From an uncultured Bacteroidota bacterium (GTDB lineage Bacteria; Bacteroidota; Bacteroidia; Chitinophagales; Chitinophagaceae): DNA of 32,427 nt. The notes beneath the pieces are model-generated. The model worked only from the letters and a program-made list of their open reading frames with translations. It had not been told where the DNA came from and ran no database searches. Shown here in pieces: positions 1 through 7,155 of the stretch; positions within the stretch are counted from its first letter, which is position 1, and each line of letters begins with the position of its first letter. The stretch spans positions 1 to 32,427 of the forward strand of contig CAIJLK010000017.1 of NCBI GenBank assembly GCA_903821465.1, given 5' to 3'. Made by a program: the position numbers and the translations under genes.

Positions 1-147
1 ATAAAGCGAATTAGCATTTCCATTTTGATTTCTCACTACATCATTTAAATAACCTAATTGAGTTAAACACCAAATAATTAACCCAAAAGGGATTAGTATT
101 ATTCCAATTTTTTTAAACTGGTTTGGAAGTAGAATTGCCGTTTTCAT
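1..147 (-). CDS. N-terminus of a small membrane protein, cut by the left edge
   Basis: The minus strand is open from an ATG at 147-145 to the window edge (49 codons, no stop). The product starts MKTAILLPNQFKKIG and runs into a hydrophobic stretch at about residues 15-32, so it is a membrane protein. Its first 20 residues resemble the start of the protein encoded at 6415-6897 (MKSLLLPHSYKKIG, then a hydrophobic segment with a proline in the same place), so I read the two as paralogues. The paralogue is followed by an overlapping XRE regulator, so one may lie just beyond the left edge here. A perfect inverted repeat at 172-203 sits 25 bases upstream of the start. The function is unknown. Confidence 0.6.
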   Translation of the reverse strand, partial: MKTAILLPNQFKKIGIILIPFGLIIWCLTQLGYLNDVVRNQNGNANSLY

Positions 148-171
148 TTTTTTTATAAATGTAAGTAGATT

Positions 172-203
172 TTCTATATGTAAAGCTAACTTTACATATA
201 GAA
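172..203. promoter_or_regulatory. Perfect 14-bp inverted repeat, candidate operator
   Basis: Arms 172-185 and 190-203 are perfect complements around a 4-base spacer (CTAA); the core reads TGTAAAG-CTAA-CTTTACA. There is no T tract on either side and the repeat lies between divergent genes, so an operator is more likely than a terminator. On each strand the core holds a -7-like box (TAACTTTA at 187-194 on plus, TAGCTTTA on minus), without a TTG at the expected distance. A lone half site TGTAAAG occurs at 261-267. The binding protein is inferred, possibly an XRE regulator beyond the left edge. Confidence 0.55.
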
Positions 204-330
204 TTACATTTTTTAACAGCTATGTAATAAATTAGATGGAAATAGTTGCGGTTACTTTCCTGTAAAGTGAATATGTGGGTTGATCTTTGCCATAGATTTA
301 TTTTATATTTATTGAAATCATGTACTTTTT

Positions 331-972
331 ATGAATGTAAAAACAGCATATCAGGCTTGGTCAGATCAGTATGATTCCAATGAAAATAAAACAAGAGACC
401 TAGAAGCAATCGCCTTAAGGTCTGTGCTTTCTTCAATCGATTTTCATAAGGTTTTAGAATTTGGATGTGGTACTGGAAAAAATACGGTTTGGTTGGAAAC
501 AAAAGCTGATCAAATCACTGCAGTAGATTTTTCTGAGGCCATGATTGCTAAAGCTGCTGAAAAAATAAAATCAGCAAATACTAAATTCATTATTGCTGAT
601 ATCAATAAACCCTGGGATTTTACGCATGAAAAATATGATCTCATTACCTATAGCCTAGTGTTAGAGCATATACAAGATCTGGATGCAGTTTTTAGCAGGT
701 GCGAACTAGTTACAAATGACCAGGCATATATTTATGTTGGCGAACTTCATCCATTTAAACAGTATGCTGGTTCTAAAGCCAGATATATGACCGAATCTGG
801 CGAACAAGTTGTTACCTGCTTTACGCATCATATTTCAGAGTTTGTTCAGGCAGCTAATAAATATGGTTTTCAACTGCACTTACTGGAAGAATGGTTTGAT
901 AATAACGACAAAACTCAAATACCTAGAATCTTAACTTTACTATTTCAGAAAAATTTAACAAATTCTATTTAA
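331..972 (+). CDS. Class I SAM-dependent methyltransferase
   Basis: A 213-residue Rossmann-fold methyltransferase. Motif I is VLEFGCGTGKNT at residues 41-52, the acidic residue that would contact the ribose of SAM is in VDFSEAM (D66), an AD-I motif lies near residue 89, and a LVLEHI motif near residue 109 completes the small-molecule methyltransferase pattern. The N-terminus (YQAWSDQYD) is the usual YDxxAxxYD-type lid. There is no signal peptide, so it is cytoplasmic. The substrate cannot be read from the sequence, and the neighbours do not form a recognisable pathway with it. The ATG at 331 is the first start in frame that keeps the lid helix. No good promoter was found; the gene is divergent from the left-edge gene and shares the dyad at 172-203. 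Confidence 0.85.
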   Translation: MNVKTAYQAWSDQYDSNENKTRDLEAIALRSVLSSIDFHKVLEFGCGTGKNTVWLETKADQITAVDFSEAMIAKAAEKIKSANTKFIIADINKPWDFTHEKYDLITYSLVLEHIQDLDAVFSRCELVTNDQAYIYVGELHPFKQYAGSKARYMTESGEQVVTCFTHHISEFVQAANKYGFQLHLLEEWFDNNDKTQIPRILTLLFQKNLTNSI

Positions 973-1021
973 TACAATTAAATAAATTGACATCAAATTG
1001 CTTAACCAAACAAAAAAAATC

Positions 1022-1321
1022 ATGAAAAAAACAGTTATTTTATCTGCAATGGCTTTAATGCTTGTATTCACTTCTATGGCTCAATCAAAGGGAAAAGAAG
1101 GCAATAAATCTGAAACTAAGCACGAAGCTAAAGAAGCTAAGCACGAAGCTAAAGAAGCTAAACATGAGGCTAAAGAAGCCAAACACGAAGCTAAAGAAGC
1201 TAAAGAAGGAAAAGAGAAGAAAGAAGGAGTTGAGAAGAAAGAGAAGAAGGAAGGTGGTGAGAAGAAAGAGAAGAAGGAAGGTGTTGAGAAAAAAGAAAAG
1301 AAAGAGAAATCAAACGGATAA
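1022..1321 (+). CDS. Small secreted Lys/Glu-rich repeat protein
   Basis: A 99-residue protein with a Sec signal peptide (MKKTVILSAMALMLVFTSMAQS) and then an almost pure Lys/Glu/Ala/His chain. Four copies of the heptad KHEAKEA are encoded by 21-bp repeats at 1118-1201, followed by EKKEKKEGG-type nonapeptides encoded by 27-bp repeats at 1232-1285 and a shorter third copy. The mature part is low complexity, strongly charged and should form a single alpha helix or coiled coil in the periplasm. The ATG at 1022 is preferred to an in-frame TTG at 998 because it begins exactly at the signal peptide. No catalytic motif is visible. The regular His and Glu residues could bind metal, but that is only a guess. 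It lies 49 bases after the methyltransferase and ends at a strong terminator. Confidence 0.75.
   Translation: MKKTVILSAMALMLVFTSMAQSKGKEGNKSETKHEAKEAKHEAKEAKHEAKEAKHEAKEAKEGKEKKEGVEKKEKKEGGEKKEKKEGVEKKEKKEKSNG
1118..1306 (+). repeat. In-frame 21-bp and 27-bp tandem repeats
   Basis: Four 21-bp units (1118-1201) encode KHEAKEA; units 1 and 2 are identical and the others differ only at silent positions. After a short linker, two near-identical 27-bp units (1232-1258 and 1259-1285) encode EKKEKKEGG and EKKEKKEGV, and a degenerate 21-bp copy follows (1286-1306). All unit lengths are multiples of three, so copy-number changes keep the frame. Confidence 0.9.
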
Positions 1322-1334
1322 TATTCTCTTGAAT

Positions 1335-1369
1335 AAAAAAAAGCAGGTTTTAAAAACCTGCTTTTTTTT
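1335..1369. terminator. Bidirectional intrinsic terminator
   Basis: A perfect hairpin: arms at 1335-1350 and 1354-1369 with a 3-base loop (TAA). The GC core is GCAGGTTT/AAACCTGC and both sides carry eight A or T, so it works for transcripts from either direction. It sits between the repeat-protein gene and the convergent barrel-protein gene, whose TAA stop codon (1370-1368) overlaps the right arm. Confidence 0.93.
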
Positions 1370-2273
1370 AGAATTTAAAATTAATCCCGATCTCTATATA
1401 AAAATAATTTTGAATTTTTTCTACAGAACTAATAGAACTCGTACTAGTCTGTGGCTGCCCATTACCTCCAGAAGTTCTTGTTGAAGTTGTGGTTGTTACT
1501 AATACCGATGGATTCTGAGCTATCGAATAAGCGGGTGAAATAAAAACTCCAAAACCCTTTCCATAGTAATTAATTGGAAGAGAAAATTCATAATTCATCA
1601 AGCTCAGTTTATCTGCATCAATTGTCTGAATGGTTGTTACGTCAGAACCTCTTACCACATTCCCTGAATTAGAAGTTTTGTTTTTGCGACTATTACTATA
1701 TATCTCACTATAATGTCTTGTGCTGAAATTAACATTAGCTGTTGGTTCAATGCTCCATTGGTCATCAGCGAAACTGAAATCATGTGAAAAATCAAAATTC
1801 ACACTAACATCAGATTTCCCTGTAGTAAATATGGCCCCTAAACTAGTTCCCAGATCTATGAAATCGTTCAAATAATAAAAACTCGCACCAAGATTTCCAA
1901 GAATCTCTGAGCTAACAGATAAACTTTTAGAGTTGTAAAAATTCTTATCAAAAGATCCGGCTACCAAAAACCGATCGTTTAGTAATTTTTGATACCCAAT
2001 TCCTAAACCAATCAGATCAATTCTTTGTGCATAAGAACTAGTTAAATAGGAAATACTCGTTTTTGCATAAAGCCCTGATTTATTTAAATACTTGAAAGAT
2101 CCCGTCATATAAGGAACAGCTAATGTATCAGCCCTTCCATTATAGATCTGATTACTAGAATACCCCAATTTTAATTTAAATGGTTTGGGTTTTGCTTCCT
2201 GCGACTGGGCAAAAGCAAATGCTAAGGTAAAAACGATGAGAATAAATAGTTTCTTTTGAGAAATCCAGTTCAT
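1368..2273 (-). CDS. Probable outer-membrane beta-barrel protein
   Basis: A 301-residue protein with a signal peptide (residues 1-24, ending FAFAQSQ). The rest alternates polar and aromatic residues typical of beta strands, with several transmembrane-strand-like segments (GLYAKTSISYLTSSY, NFDFSHDFSFADDQW, YFYIEIGINFKF). The chain ends in phenylalanine, as outer-membrane barrels usually do for recognition by the assembly machinery. A Ser/Thr/Asn-rich loop near residues 258-280 looks like an extracellular or turn region. I do not recognise a specific family, and no substrate can be named. It is monocistronic, convergent with the repeat protein, and ends inside the shared terminator. Confidence 0.75.
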   Translation of the reverse strand: MNWISQKKLFILIVFTLAFAFAQSQEAKPKPFKLKLGYSSNQIYNGRADTLAVPYMTGSFKYLNKSGLYAKTSISYLTSSYAQRIDLIGLGIGYQKLLNDRFLVAGSFDKNFYNSKSLSVSSEILGNLGASFYYLNDFIDLGTSLGAIFTTGKSDVSVNFDFSHDFSFADDQWSIEPTANVNFSTRHYSEIYSNSRKNKTSNSGNVVRGSDVTTIQTIDADKLSLMNYEFSLPINYYGKGFGVFISPAYSIAQNPSVLVTTTTSTRTSGGNGQPQTSTSSISSVEKIQNYFYIEIGINFKF

Positions 2274-2623
2274 GAGTGGGATTGACGAATTAGTAAATTT
2301 TTATTTTTTGCTAAAATAATAATAAAACTGACCATTTAGATATTCATTTTGCAGACAAAATCAGACCATTGGGTAATTTTTGCTTTAGGGTCATTATTCC
2401 TAACGATATGCTCAGAGAGCAGAACCCATCACACTTTTATGCCCATATTGAAGGCATCATATCAATTGAAAAAAATAAATTATCTCTAATACTTAATTTT
2501 CTGATACTTATATAATCAATCATTGAATTATAGTTGCAGTTTCTGTGGTTTTTTACATTTTTTTGAATACCTTATTGAAGAATACTTATTAAGATTAGCA
2601 AACAATGTTTAAATTTTCTTTTG
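2274..2623. other. 350-bp intergenic region
   Basis: This AT-rich gap separates divergent genes (barrel protein on minus, toroid-like protein on plus). I see no RNA gene or convincing coding sequence. It contains a short hairpin (TGCTC-AGA-GAGCA), an imperfect direct repeat just upstream of the plus gene (GAATACCTTATTG then GAATACTTATTAA, 2565-2593) and one promoter candidate at 2534-2561. Confidence 0.6.
2534..2561 (+). promoter_or_regulatory. Candidate Bacteroidota-type promoter
   Basis: A TTG at 2534-2536 is followed after 17 bases by TACATTTT (2554-2561), close to the -33/-7 pattern TTG and TAnnTTTG. It would give a leader of roughly 55 bases for the gene starting at 2624. The spacer is two bases shorter than the usual 19. 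Confidence 0.35.
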
Positions 2624-3802
2624 ATGAATTATGTTAGAATACCTTCAATGATTTTATTTCTTCTGTTTTCATCAGTCGTAAAGTCTTTTGGTAATGATAG
2701 TTTGTTGATGAACAAATTACTACATAGAATCGACCAGCTTCAATGTAAAGAAAATGGTGTTTTCCCAAAAGGAATGTTTCCGAGTTACAGAACCTATGCT
2801 TTGAATAAACAAATTGAAAAAGCTGATCAAAATATATTTTTTACTGAGCTTATTGGTTTTACATTAAGGGATATTTTGCCTCAACTTTCTGGCCCACAAC
2901 AAAAACAGGCTTCGCAAATCATTCAAAATACTTTACCCATTTACCCGAAATTTCAAAACGCAAAGGGGCGACCTACTTATAATTTCTGGTATACCAATCC
3001 GCCTAAGATTTTGCCTAATGCTGGCTGGTTAAATATGTTTGATAAATCAATGGCCTTACCAGATGACATGGATTGTACCGCAATTGCCATGCTAGCACTA
3101 GACGCTTCAGACGCTACCGCTATACAAGTACATTCTATCATGCAATCCTTTACCAATAATGGGGCAAAAAAAATGCAAAGCATGTTAGCAGACCAAAGAA
3201 ATTATGGGGCCTATTCAACTTGGTTTGGAAAAAATTTTCCGGTCGAATTTGACATATGTGTATTGGCCAATATATTATGCTTTACACAACGCTATAATAT
3301 TCCGTGGACAAAAGCAGACAGTGCAAGTTTGGAATTGATTGAAAAAGTAGTATCTGAAAAAAAACATATTACCAACCCAATTGATGTTTCTCCCTATTAT
3401 AGTAGAACGCCTAAAATATTATACCATTTAGCTAGGTTAATGTCTGTTAAACCGATTGCATCCCTAGAAAAATACAGAGGGCAATTTATTGAAGAAGCCA
3501 AAACCTATTTAGCAAGTTCAACCAATTTCATGGACAATGTAATTCTACAAACTTCCCTTTTAAAGTGGGGAGTAAAATCTTCGGAAATAAAACGATTTAA
3601 AACAAAAAGTTTGGAAGAGTTAATTGAGGTTGGTTCCTTTTCCTTTTTTGACGGTGATTTGGCAAATAAGTTCTCAAATCCTTTGAAAAAATGGATGAGA
3701 AGGGCAAAACTTGGAAAGTTCACATATGAATGTGAAGGATATAATAATGTATTGTTACTGGAGTATTTGGTTTGGTACAATAAGGATAGAAAGAAGATAT
3801 AA
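2624..3802 (+). CDS. Exported helical protein with a terpene-cyclase-like DxDxTA motif
   Basis: A 392-residue protein that starts with a hydrophobic signal or anchor segment (residues 7-22). The rest is mainly helical. Residues 147-153 read DDMDCTA, close to the DxDDTA acid motif of class II terpene and squalene-hopene cyclases, and segments such as EFDICVLANILCF (about 208-220) resemble the inner helices of alpha/alpha toroid proteins. The C-terminus (YECEGYNNVLLLEYLVWY) resembles the last toroid helix. It is shorter than squalene cyclases (about 600 residues), so it could be only one toroid domain. The export signal is odd for a cyclase. The ATG at 2624 is preferred to the adjacent TTG. It converges with the isoprenoid-synthase-like gene, with 33 bases between stops. 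Family assignment is inference. Confidence 0.5.
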   Translation: MNYVRIPSMILFLLFSSVVKSFGNDSLLMNKLLHRIDQLQCKENGVFPKGMFPSYRTYALNKQIEKADQNIFFTELIGFTLRDILPQLSGPQQKQASQIIQNTLPIYPKFQNAKGRPTYNFWYTNPPKILPNAGWLNMFDKSMALPDDMDCTAIAMLALDASDATAIQVHSIMQSFTNNGAKKMQSMLADQRNYGAYSTWFGKNFPVEFDICVLANILCFTQRYNIPWTKADSASLELIEKVVSEKKHITNPIDVSPYYSRTPKILYHLARLMSVKPIASLEKYRGQFIEEAKTYLASSTNFMDNVILQTSLLKWGVKSSEIKRFKTKSLEELIEVGSFSFFDGDLANKFSNPLKKWMRRAKLGKFTYECEGYNNVLLLEYLVWYNKDRKKI

Positions 3803-3835
3803 GGAAGGCCTAAAGGAAAAGTTGTATTAATTATG

Positions 3836-4828
3836 TCAGCTAATCTTAGCCAGCTTCCAGACATTGTAAACCAATTTTAAACGATTAATCGGTTTATCCA
3901 TATCAATCACCAATACTTCTCTTGCCTCTTTAAACCAATCAATATTCTTACCCTTTTTATTTTCAATTTGTATCAGGTAATCTATAGCAACTATTGTTGA
4001 CCCGATTAGTGATAACATAATCAGACTAAAATATCTTTTTTCTTTTTCTCGATAAGGCAATGCAATGATTTTTTGTTTCATTACTGTAACTTTTTCAAGA
4101 AAAAAAGCTTTAAACAAAGTGAAATCTTTACAGGTATTGGCAAGTGTATAGCTTTTTTCCTGACAGTCCTTATACATGTCAAAAATATCATTACTAAGCT
4201 GGTGTAATCCCCCTATATCAAATAATAACTCTCTAATATTGTCATTCGGTGTTCCAAAAAAGTGTGTAAAATAATAAACATAAGAAATCATACCTTTCTC
4301 CCAAGTAATTCTCTGGAGTTCACTTTGGGAAGTACTTGGATTGAATTGTTCTAAAGTATCAACCTGAATTTTCAGCACTTCTTCTAAAATATTCAGATAG
4401 GAAGCTTTATTAGCAGCTGTATCAATCAGATCGGAACCAATTTCTTTTACAATTTTCGTCATGAATATATCAGCTTCAAACGAAGCTGGATCAATTGTAA
4501 GCTTTTGAATTTGCTTAGGATCAAGATTTAATTCGTCGAATAAATCGTCATAGAGAGGAGTAAATACACCTAGCATTGTGGCCAATTTTCTATCCTCTAA
4601 GGTAAAAGGTTGGCTAAATAATTTTTTATAACTAACGCACATAATACTAGGCACATATAAGCCGTAATTAGTTAGTATTTTAAATTTTTGATATGGTGTA
4701 AGAGTACCGTTATATTTCTCCTCCAAGTATTCTAAGTATGGCTTAATATTTTTAGCGATATATTTTTTTTGAAATTCAAGCTCTTTATGTAAAGAAATAG
4801 CGGTTTTTAAAAAAGTATATAAATTCAT
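3836..4828 (-). CDS. Class I isoprenoid synthase-fold enzyme
   Basis: A 330-residue all-helical protein with no signal peptide. It carries the first metal motif DDxxD as DDLFDE (D94, D95, D98) and a second metal-binding motif in GGLHQLSNDIFDMYKD (N213, D214, D217, D221), which resembles both the NSE motif of terpene synthases (NDxxSxxxE) and the second aspartate motif of trans-prenyl transferases. An Arg in ELQRITWEKG (R173) is where a diphosphate sensor is expected. The family handles Mg2+-bound prenyl diphosphates. Length fits (about 300-350). The product could be a terpene, a prenyl diphosphate or a head-to-head condensation product. The second motif is imperfect, so altered chemistry or loss of activity is possible. 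It converges with the DxDxTA protein. Confidence 0.65.
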   Translation of the reverse strand: MNLYTFLKTAISLHKELEFQKKYIAKNIKPYLEYLEEKYNGTLTPYQKFKILTNYGLYVPSIMCVSYKKLFSQPFTLEDRKLATMLGVFTPLYDDLFDELNLDPKQIQKLTIDPASFEADIFMTKIVKEIGSDLIDTAANKASYLNILEEVLKIQVDTLEQFNPSTSQSELQRITWEKGMISYVYYFTHFFGTPNDNIRELLFDIGGLHQLSNDIFDMYKDCQEKSYTLANTCKDFTLFKAFFLEKVTVMKQKIIALPYREKEKRYFSLIMLSLIGSTIVAIDYLIQIENKKGKNIDWFKEAREVLVIDMDKPINRLKLVYNVWKLAKIS

Positions 4829-5026
4829 ACAGAATTAAAATTGGCATTAATAAATGGCAAACTGCCAAGATGCTAAAATTAAAATAAAACTAATAAATTG
4901 AACAAAAACTTATGTTTCATACTAATTGTTGTTTTTTGTTTTTTTGTATTATCTTAAAGGATATTTAAAAATCCGATTAGTACTCATATGATCTTGAGGG
5001 CCTACTAACGACCTATTTCATTCAAA

Positions 5027-6337
5027 ATGACTCAAAATATTTCCATATTAATTATTTCTATTTTGGTATTTAGTTCTTGCAAAAAGACCAATCCAGTAAC
5101 CCAAGTTGAACATCAAACTATTTACGAAACGTCTACAAAAAACCATGAATGGAATAATGGTTTTGAATCATCATTACTTTCGTCATTTAATAATCCGTAT
5201 AAACCAATGTTTATAAGTGGGTATACTTATTTTGATTATAACAACGATGGCATTTTTGACATTTTTGGCAGAGACGATAACTCACCAGATGGGATTCACA
5301 GATTACATGTGTGTGTTAATGATGGTAAAAATAATTGGACAGAAATACCCAATGTGATAGAAACACAAACTTTCAATCTTTACAGAAAAATAGTCTCCGC
5401 TGATATTGACAATGATGGAGACCTTGATTTTGTTGGATTTATTGCAGAAGATGCTAATTCAAATATCGTAAATCCACATAATCAACCAGCAGGGGGAATT
5501 GATATCTTTAGAAATGAAAAAGGCATTTTTAAATTAGAACATGTTGTTCCTTTAACTGTAGGAAATGATTTTTTCTTTCATACTGGCGTACTTGCAGATA
5601 TTAATCATGATGGATGGATTGATATTGTTGCCGGAGGAGGCCCTATAAAAGTTTTCTTAAATGATGGGACTGGCCATTTTAAAAACCAATCTTTTGAAGC
5701 TGGTTTTAAAACCGGATCAGGGGAATTTGATTTTCATGGTGAAACTGGTGTATTTGAATTAGAAGCTGCCGATGTAAATAATGATGGTTATGTTGATTTA
5801 TTAGCTGGATTTGCAAGGAACCTTACTAGTTATCCAAACTGGCATAGCGACTTATCTAATTACAGTTTAACCGCCCAAATTTATTATGGGAAAGGGTCTT
5901 ATCCATTTATAAATGATGTTTCCACTGTCTTACCAACAAATTATAATAGTAAAAATGCTACCCCTCAAACTCTAATCAATTTATTTGATTGCACCATGGA
6001 TTTTGCCATTTCGGATTTAAATAATGACGGCTATCTTGATATTTTAACCTGGAGTTTAAATGCAGATGGTCCTTCAGGTAATTCTGCTATTGAATTATAT
6101 GAAAATAATAAAGATGGTACGTTTAAGAATATTACTAGTTCTTTCTTTGATAAGGGTGACAATGAATTTTTAGGAGTTGGGAATTGGTTTAAAATTTGGG
6201 ATATAGACAAAGATGGTGTCAAAGAGATTCTATTTGAAGTCACACCGGATATTGGAAATGGGAATACGAACAATTTCAATGGCTGGAAAAATACTAATGG
6301 AAAATTCAAAAAAACTATTTTACACCCCGTTTATTAG
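5027..6337 (+). CDS. FG-GAP/VCBS repeat lipoprotein with calcium-binding loops
   Basis: A 436-residue lipoprotein: the signal peptide ends in a lipobox (LVFSSC, Cys18), so it should be anchored in a membrane and face the periplasm or the outside. Six loops follow the DxDxDGxxD calcium pattern: DYNNDGIFD (D70), DIDNDGDLD (D126), DINHDGWID (D191), DVNNDGYVD (D249), DLNNDGYLD (about D331) and DIDKDGVKE (about D390). These are the signature of FG-GAP/VCBS seven-bladed propellers, which usually bind ligands or proteins rather than catalyse. No enzyme domain is attached. The ATG at 5027 gives a normal lipoprotein signal. It is divergent from the isoprenoid gene, and no partner gene is obvious. Confidence 0.85.
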   Translation: MTQNISILIISILVFSSCKKTNPVTQVEHQTIYETSTKNHEWNNGFESSLLSSFNNPYKPMFISGYTYFDYNNDGIFDIFGRDDNSPDGIHRLHVCVNDGKNNWTEIPNVIETQTFNLYRKIVSADIDNDGDLDFVGFIAEDANSNIVNPHNQPAGGIDIFRNEKGIFKLEHVVPLTVGNDFFFHTGVLADINHDGWIDIVAGGGPIKVFLNDGTGHFKNQSFEAGFKTGSGEFDFHGETGVFELEAADVNNDGYVDLLAGFARNLTSYPNWHSDLSNYSLTAQIYYGKGSYPFINDVSTVLPTNYNSKNATPQTLINLFDCTMDFAISDLNNDGYLDILTWSLNADGPSGNSAIELYENNKDGTFKNITSSFFDKGDNEFLGVGNWFKIWDIDKDGVKEILFEVTPDIGNGNTNNFNGWKNTNGKFKKTILHPVY

Positions 6338-6368
6338 TCTGTTTTATATTCCTTTTTGTAATTTTATT

Positions 6369-6399
6369 TTGTCATTATGTATAGTTTACTTTACTTTTG
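6369..6399 (+). promoter_or_regulatory. Bacteroidota-type promoter for the membrane protein/XRE pair
   Basis: TTG at 6369-6371, a 20-base spacer, then TACTTTTG at 6392-6399, a full match to TAnnTTTG. Transcription would start near 6405, giving a very short leader before the ATG at 6415. Confidence 0.65.
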
Positions 6400-6414
6400 A
6401 TAAAATTTACAATC

Positions 6415-6897
6415 ATGAAATCTTTACTATTACCTCACTCTTACAAGAAAATTGGATGGGTATTATTGGTGCCGGCAGTTTTGGCAGGGCTCATCTTTGT
6501 AGTCCTTAATTTTCAACTACCATTCGAGCCTAAGATCAATACTTTCGGCTTATTCGGAATGGGGTTTGAAATTGGACATGCAAAACAACCCGCTTTTCGG
6601 GTTAGTGAAATTGAACTAATCCCAAACTTGATTAGTATTATGTTATTAATTGGCGGCATGTTTGTAATGTTTTCGAAAGAAAAAAGAGAAGATGAATTCA
6701 TTAACCAAATTCGTTTACACAGCTTACAGTTCTCTGTTTTCATCAACTATAGTCTTTTATTGCTTTGCATTTTATTCATCCACGGACTTCCATTTCTTGA
6801 TGTAATGGTATACAATATGTTCACGGTAATCATTATTTACATTATTAGATTTCACTACTTGCTTCTCAACAATTCAATCATTAAAAATGAACAATAA
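6415..6897 (+). CDS. Four-helix membrane protein paired with an XRE regulator
   Basis: A 160-residue integral membrane protein with hydrophobic segments at about residues 14-31, 67-80, 104-121 and 125-146. The N-terminus (MKSLLLPHSYKKIG) matches the left-edge fragment at 1-147, so this genome has at least two copies of the family. The ATG at 6415 is chosen over an in-frame TTG at 6397, which lies within the -7 box. Its 3' end overlaps the start of the XRE regulator by 11 bases, so the two are almost certainly co-transcribed and translationally coupled. Membrane-protein/small-XRE pairs of this kind are common in the phylum; the membrane partner may sense a signal, but this is inference. No catalytic motif is visible. 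Confidence 0.75.
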   Translation: MKSLLLPHSYKKIGWVLLVPAVLAGLIFVVLNFQLPFEPKINTFGLFGMGFEIGHAKQPAFRVSEIELIPNLISIMLLIGGMFVMFSKEKREDEFINQIRLHSLQFSVFINYSLLLLCILFIHGLPFLDVMVYNMFTVIIIYIIRFHYLLLNNSIIKNEQ

Positions 6898-7087
6898 GAT
6901 TAAAATTGAACGTGCGGTGAACAATCTTACGCAAGAACAATTGGCCGAACGGATTTCGGTTACAAGGCAAACGATCAATGCAATTGAATTAAAAAAATTC
7001 GTTCCATCAACAGTATTGGCTCTGAAAATATGCAGGGTTTTTAATAAGCCGGTTGATGAGGTTTTTATGTTAGAAGAAACTGATTAG
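6887..7087 (+). CDS. Small XRE-family transcriptional regulator (YozG type)
   Basis: A 66-residue protein that is nothing but a Cro/C1-type DNA-binding domain. The helix-turn-helix spans about residues 14-40 (LTQEQLAERISVTRQTINAIE), and the C-terminus (ALKICRVFNKPVDEVFML) is the usual end of the stand-alone form of the family. It should bind DNA as a dimer and probably controls its own operon. It overlaps the preceding membrane-protein gene by 11 bases. No clear dyad lies at the promoter (6369-6399), so the operator is not identified here. The dyad at 172-203 beside the paralogous membrane gene is a candidate type of site for this regulator family. Confidence 0.92.
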   Translation: MNNKIKIERAVNNLTQEQLAERISVTRQTINAIELKKFVPSTVLALKICRVFNKPVDEVFMLEETD

Positions 7088-7103
7088 TAACTAAATCACA
7101 ATA

Positions 7104-7133
7104 TTGCTCTCTTACAGATTAAGTTTAACTTTA
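7104..7133 (+). promoter_or_regulatory. Bacteroidota-type promoter for the RMND1-family gene
   Basis: TTG at 7104-7106, exactly 19 bases, then TAACTTTA at 7126-7133, one base from TAnnTTTG. It would drive the gene at 7156 and the overlapping acetyltransferase. Confidence 0.65.
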
Positions 7134-7155
7134 GGTAAAACATTAATCCTGTGTC

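Noticed and set aside
261..267. Lone TGTAAAG half site near the 172-203 dyad
   Set aside because: A single 7-base match in AT-rich DNA is expected by chance, and there is no partner half.
1062..1484. Plus-strand frame through the repeat region (140 residues)
   Set aside because: It is the shadow of the repeat gene in another frame. It reads through the terminator and has no signal or domain, while the 1022 frame has both.
2408..2515. Short plus-strand frame of 35 codons in the 350-bp gap
   Set aside because: It has no signal, no homologous motif I can name and no promoter; chance is sufficient.
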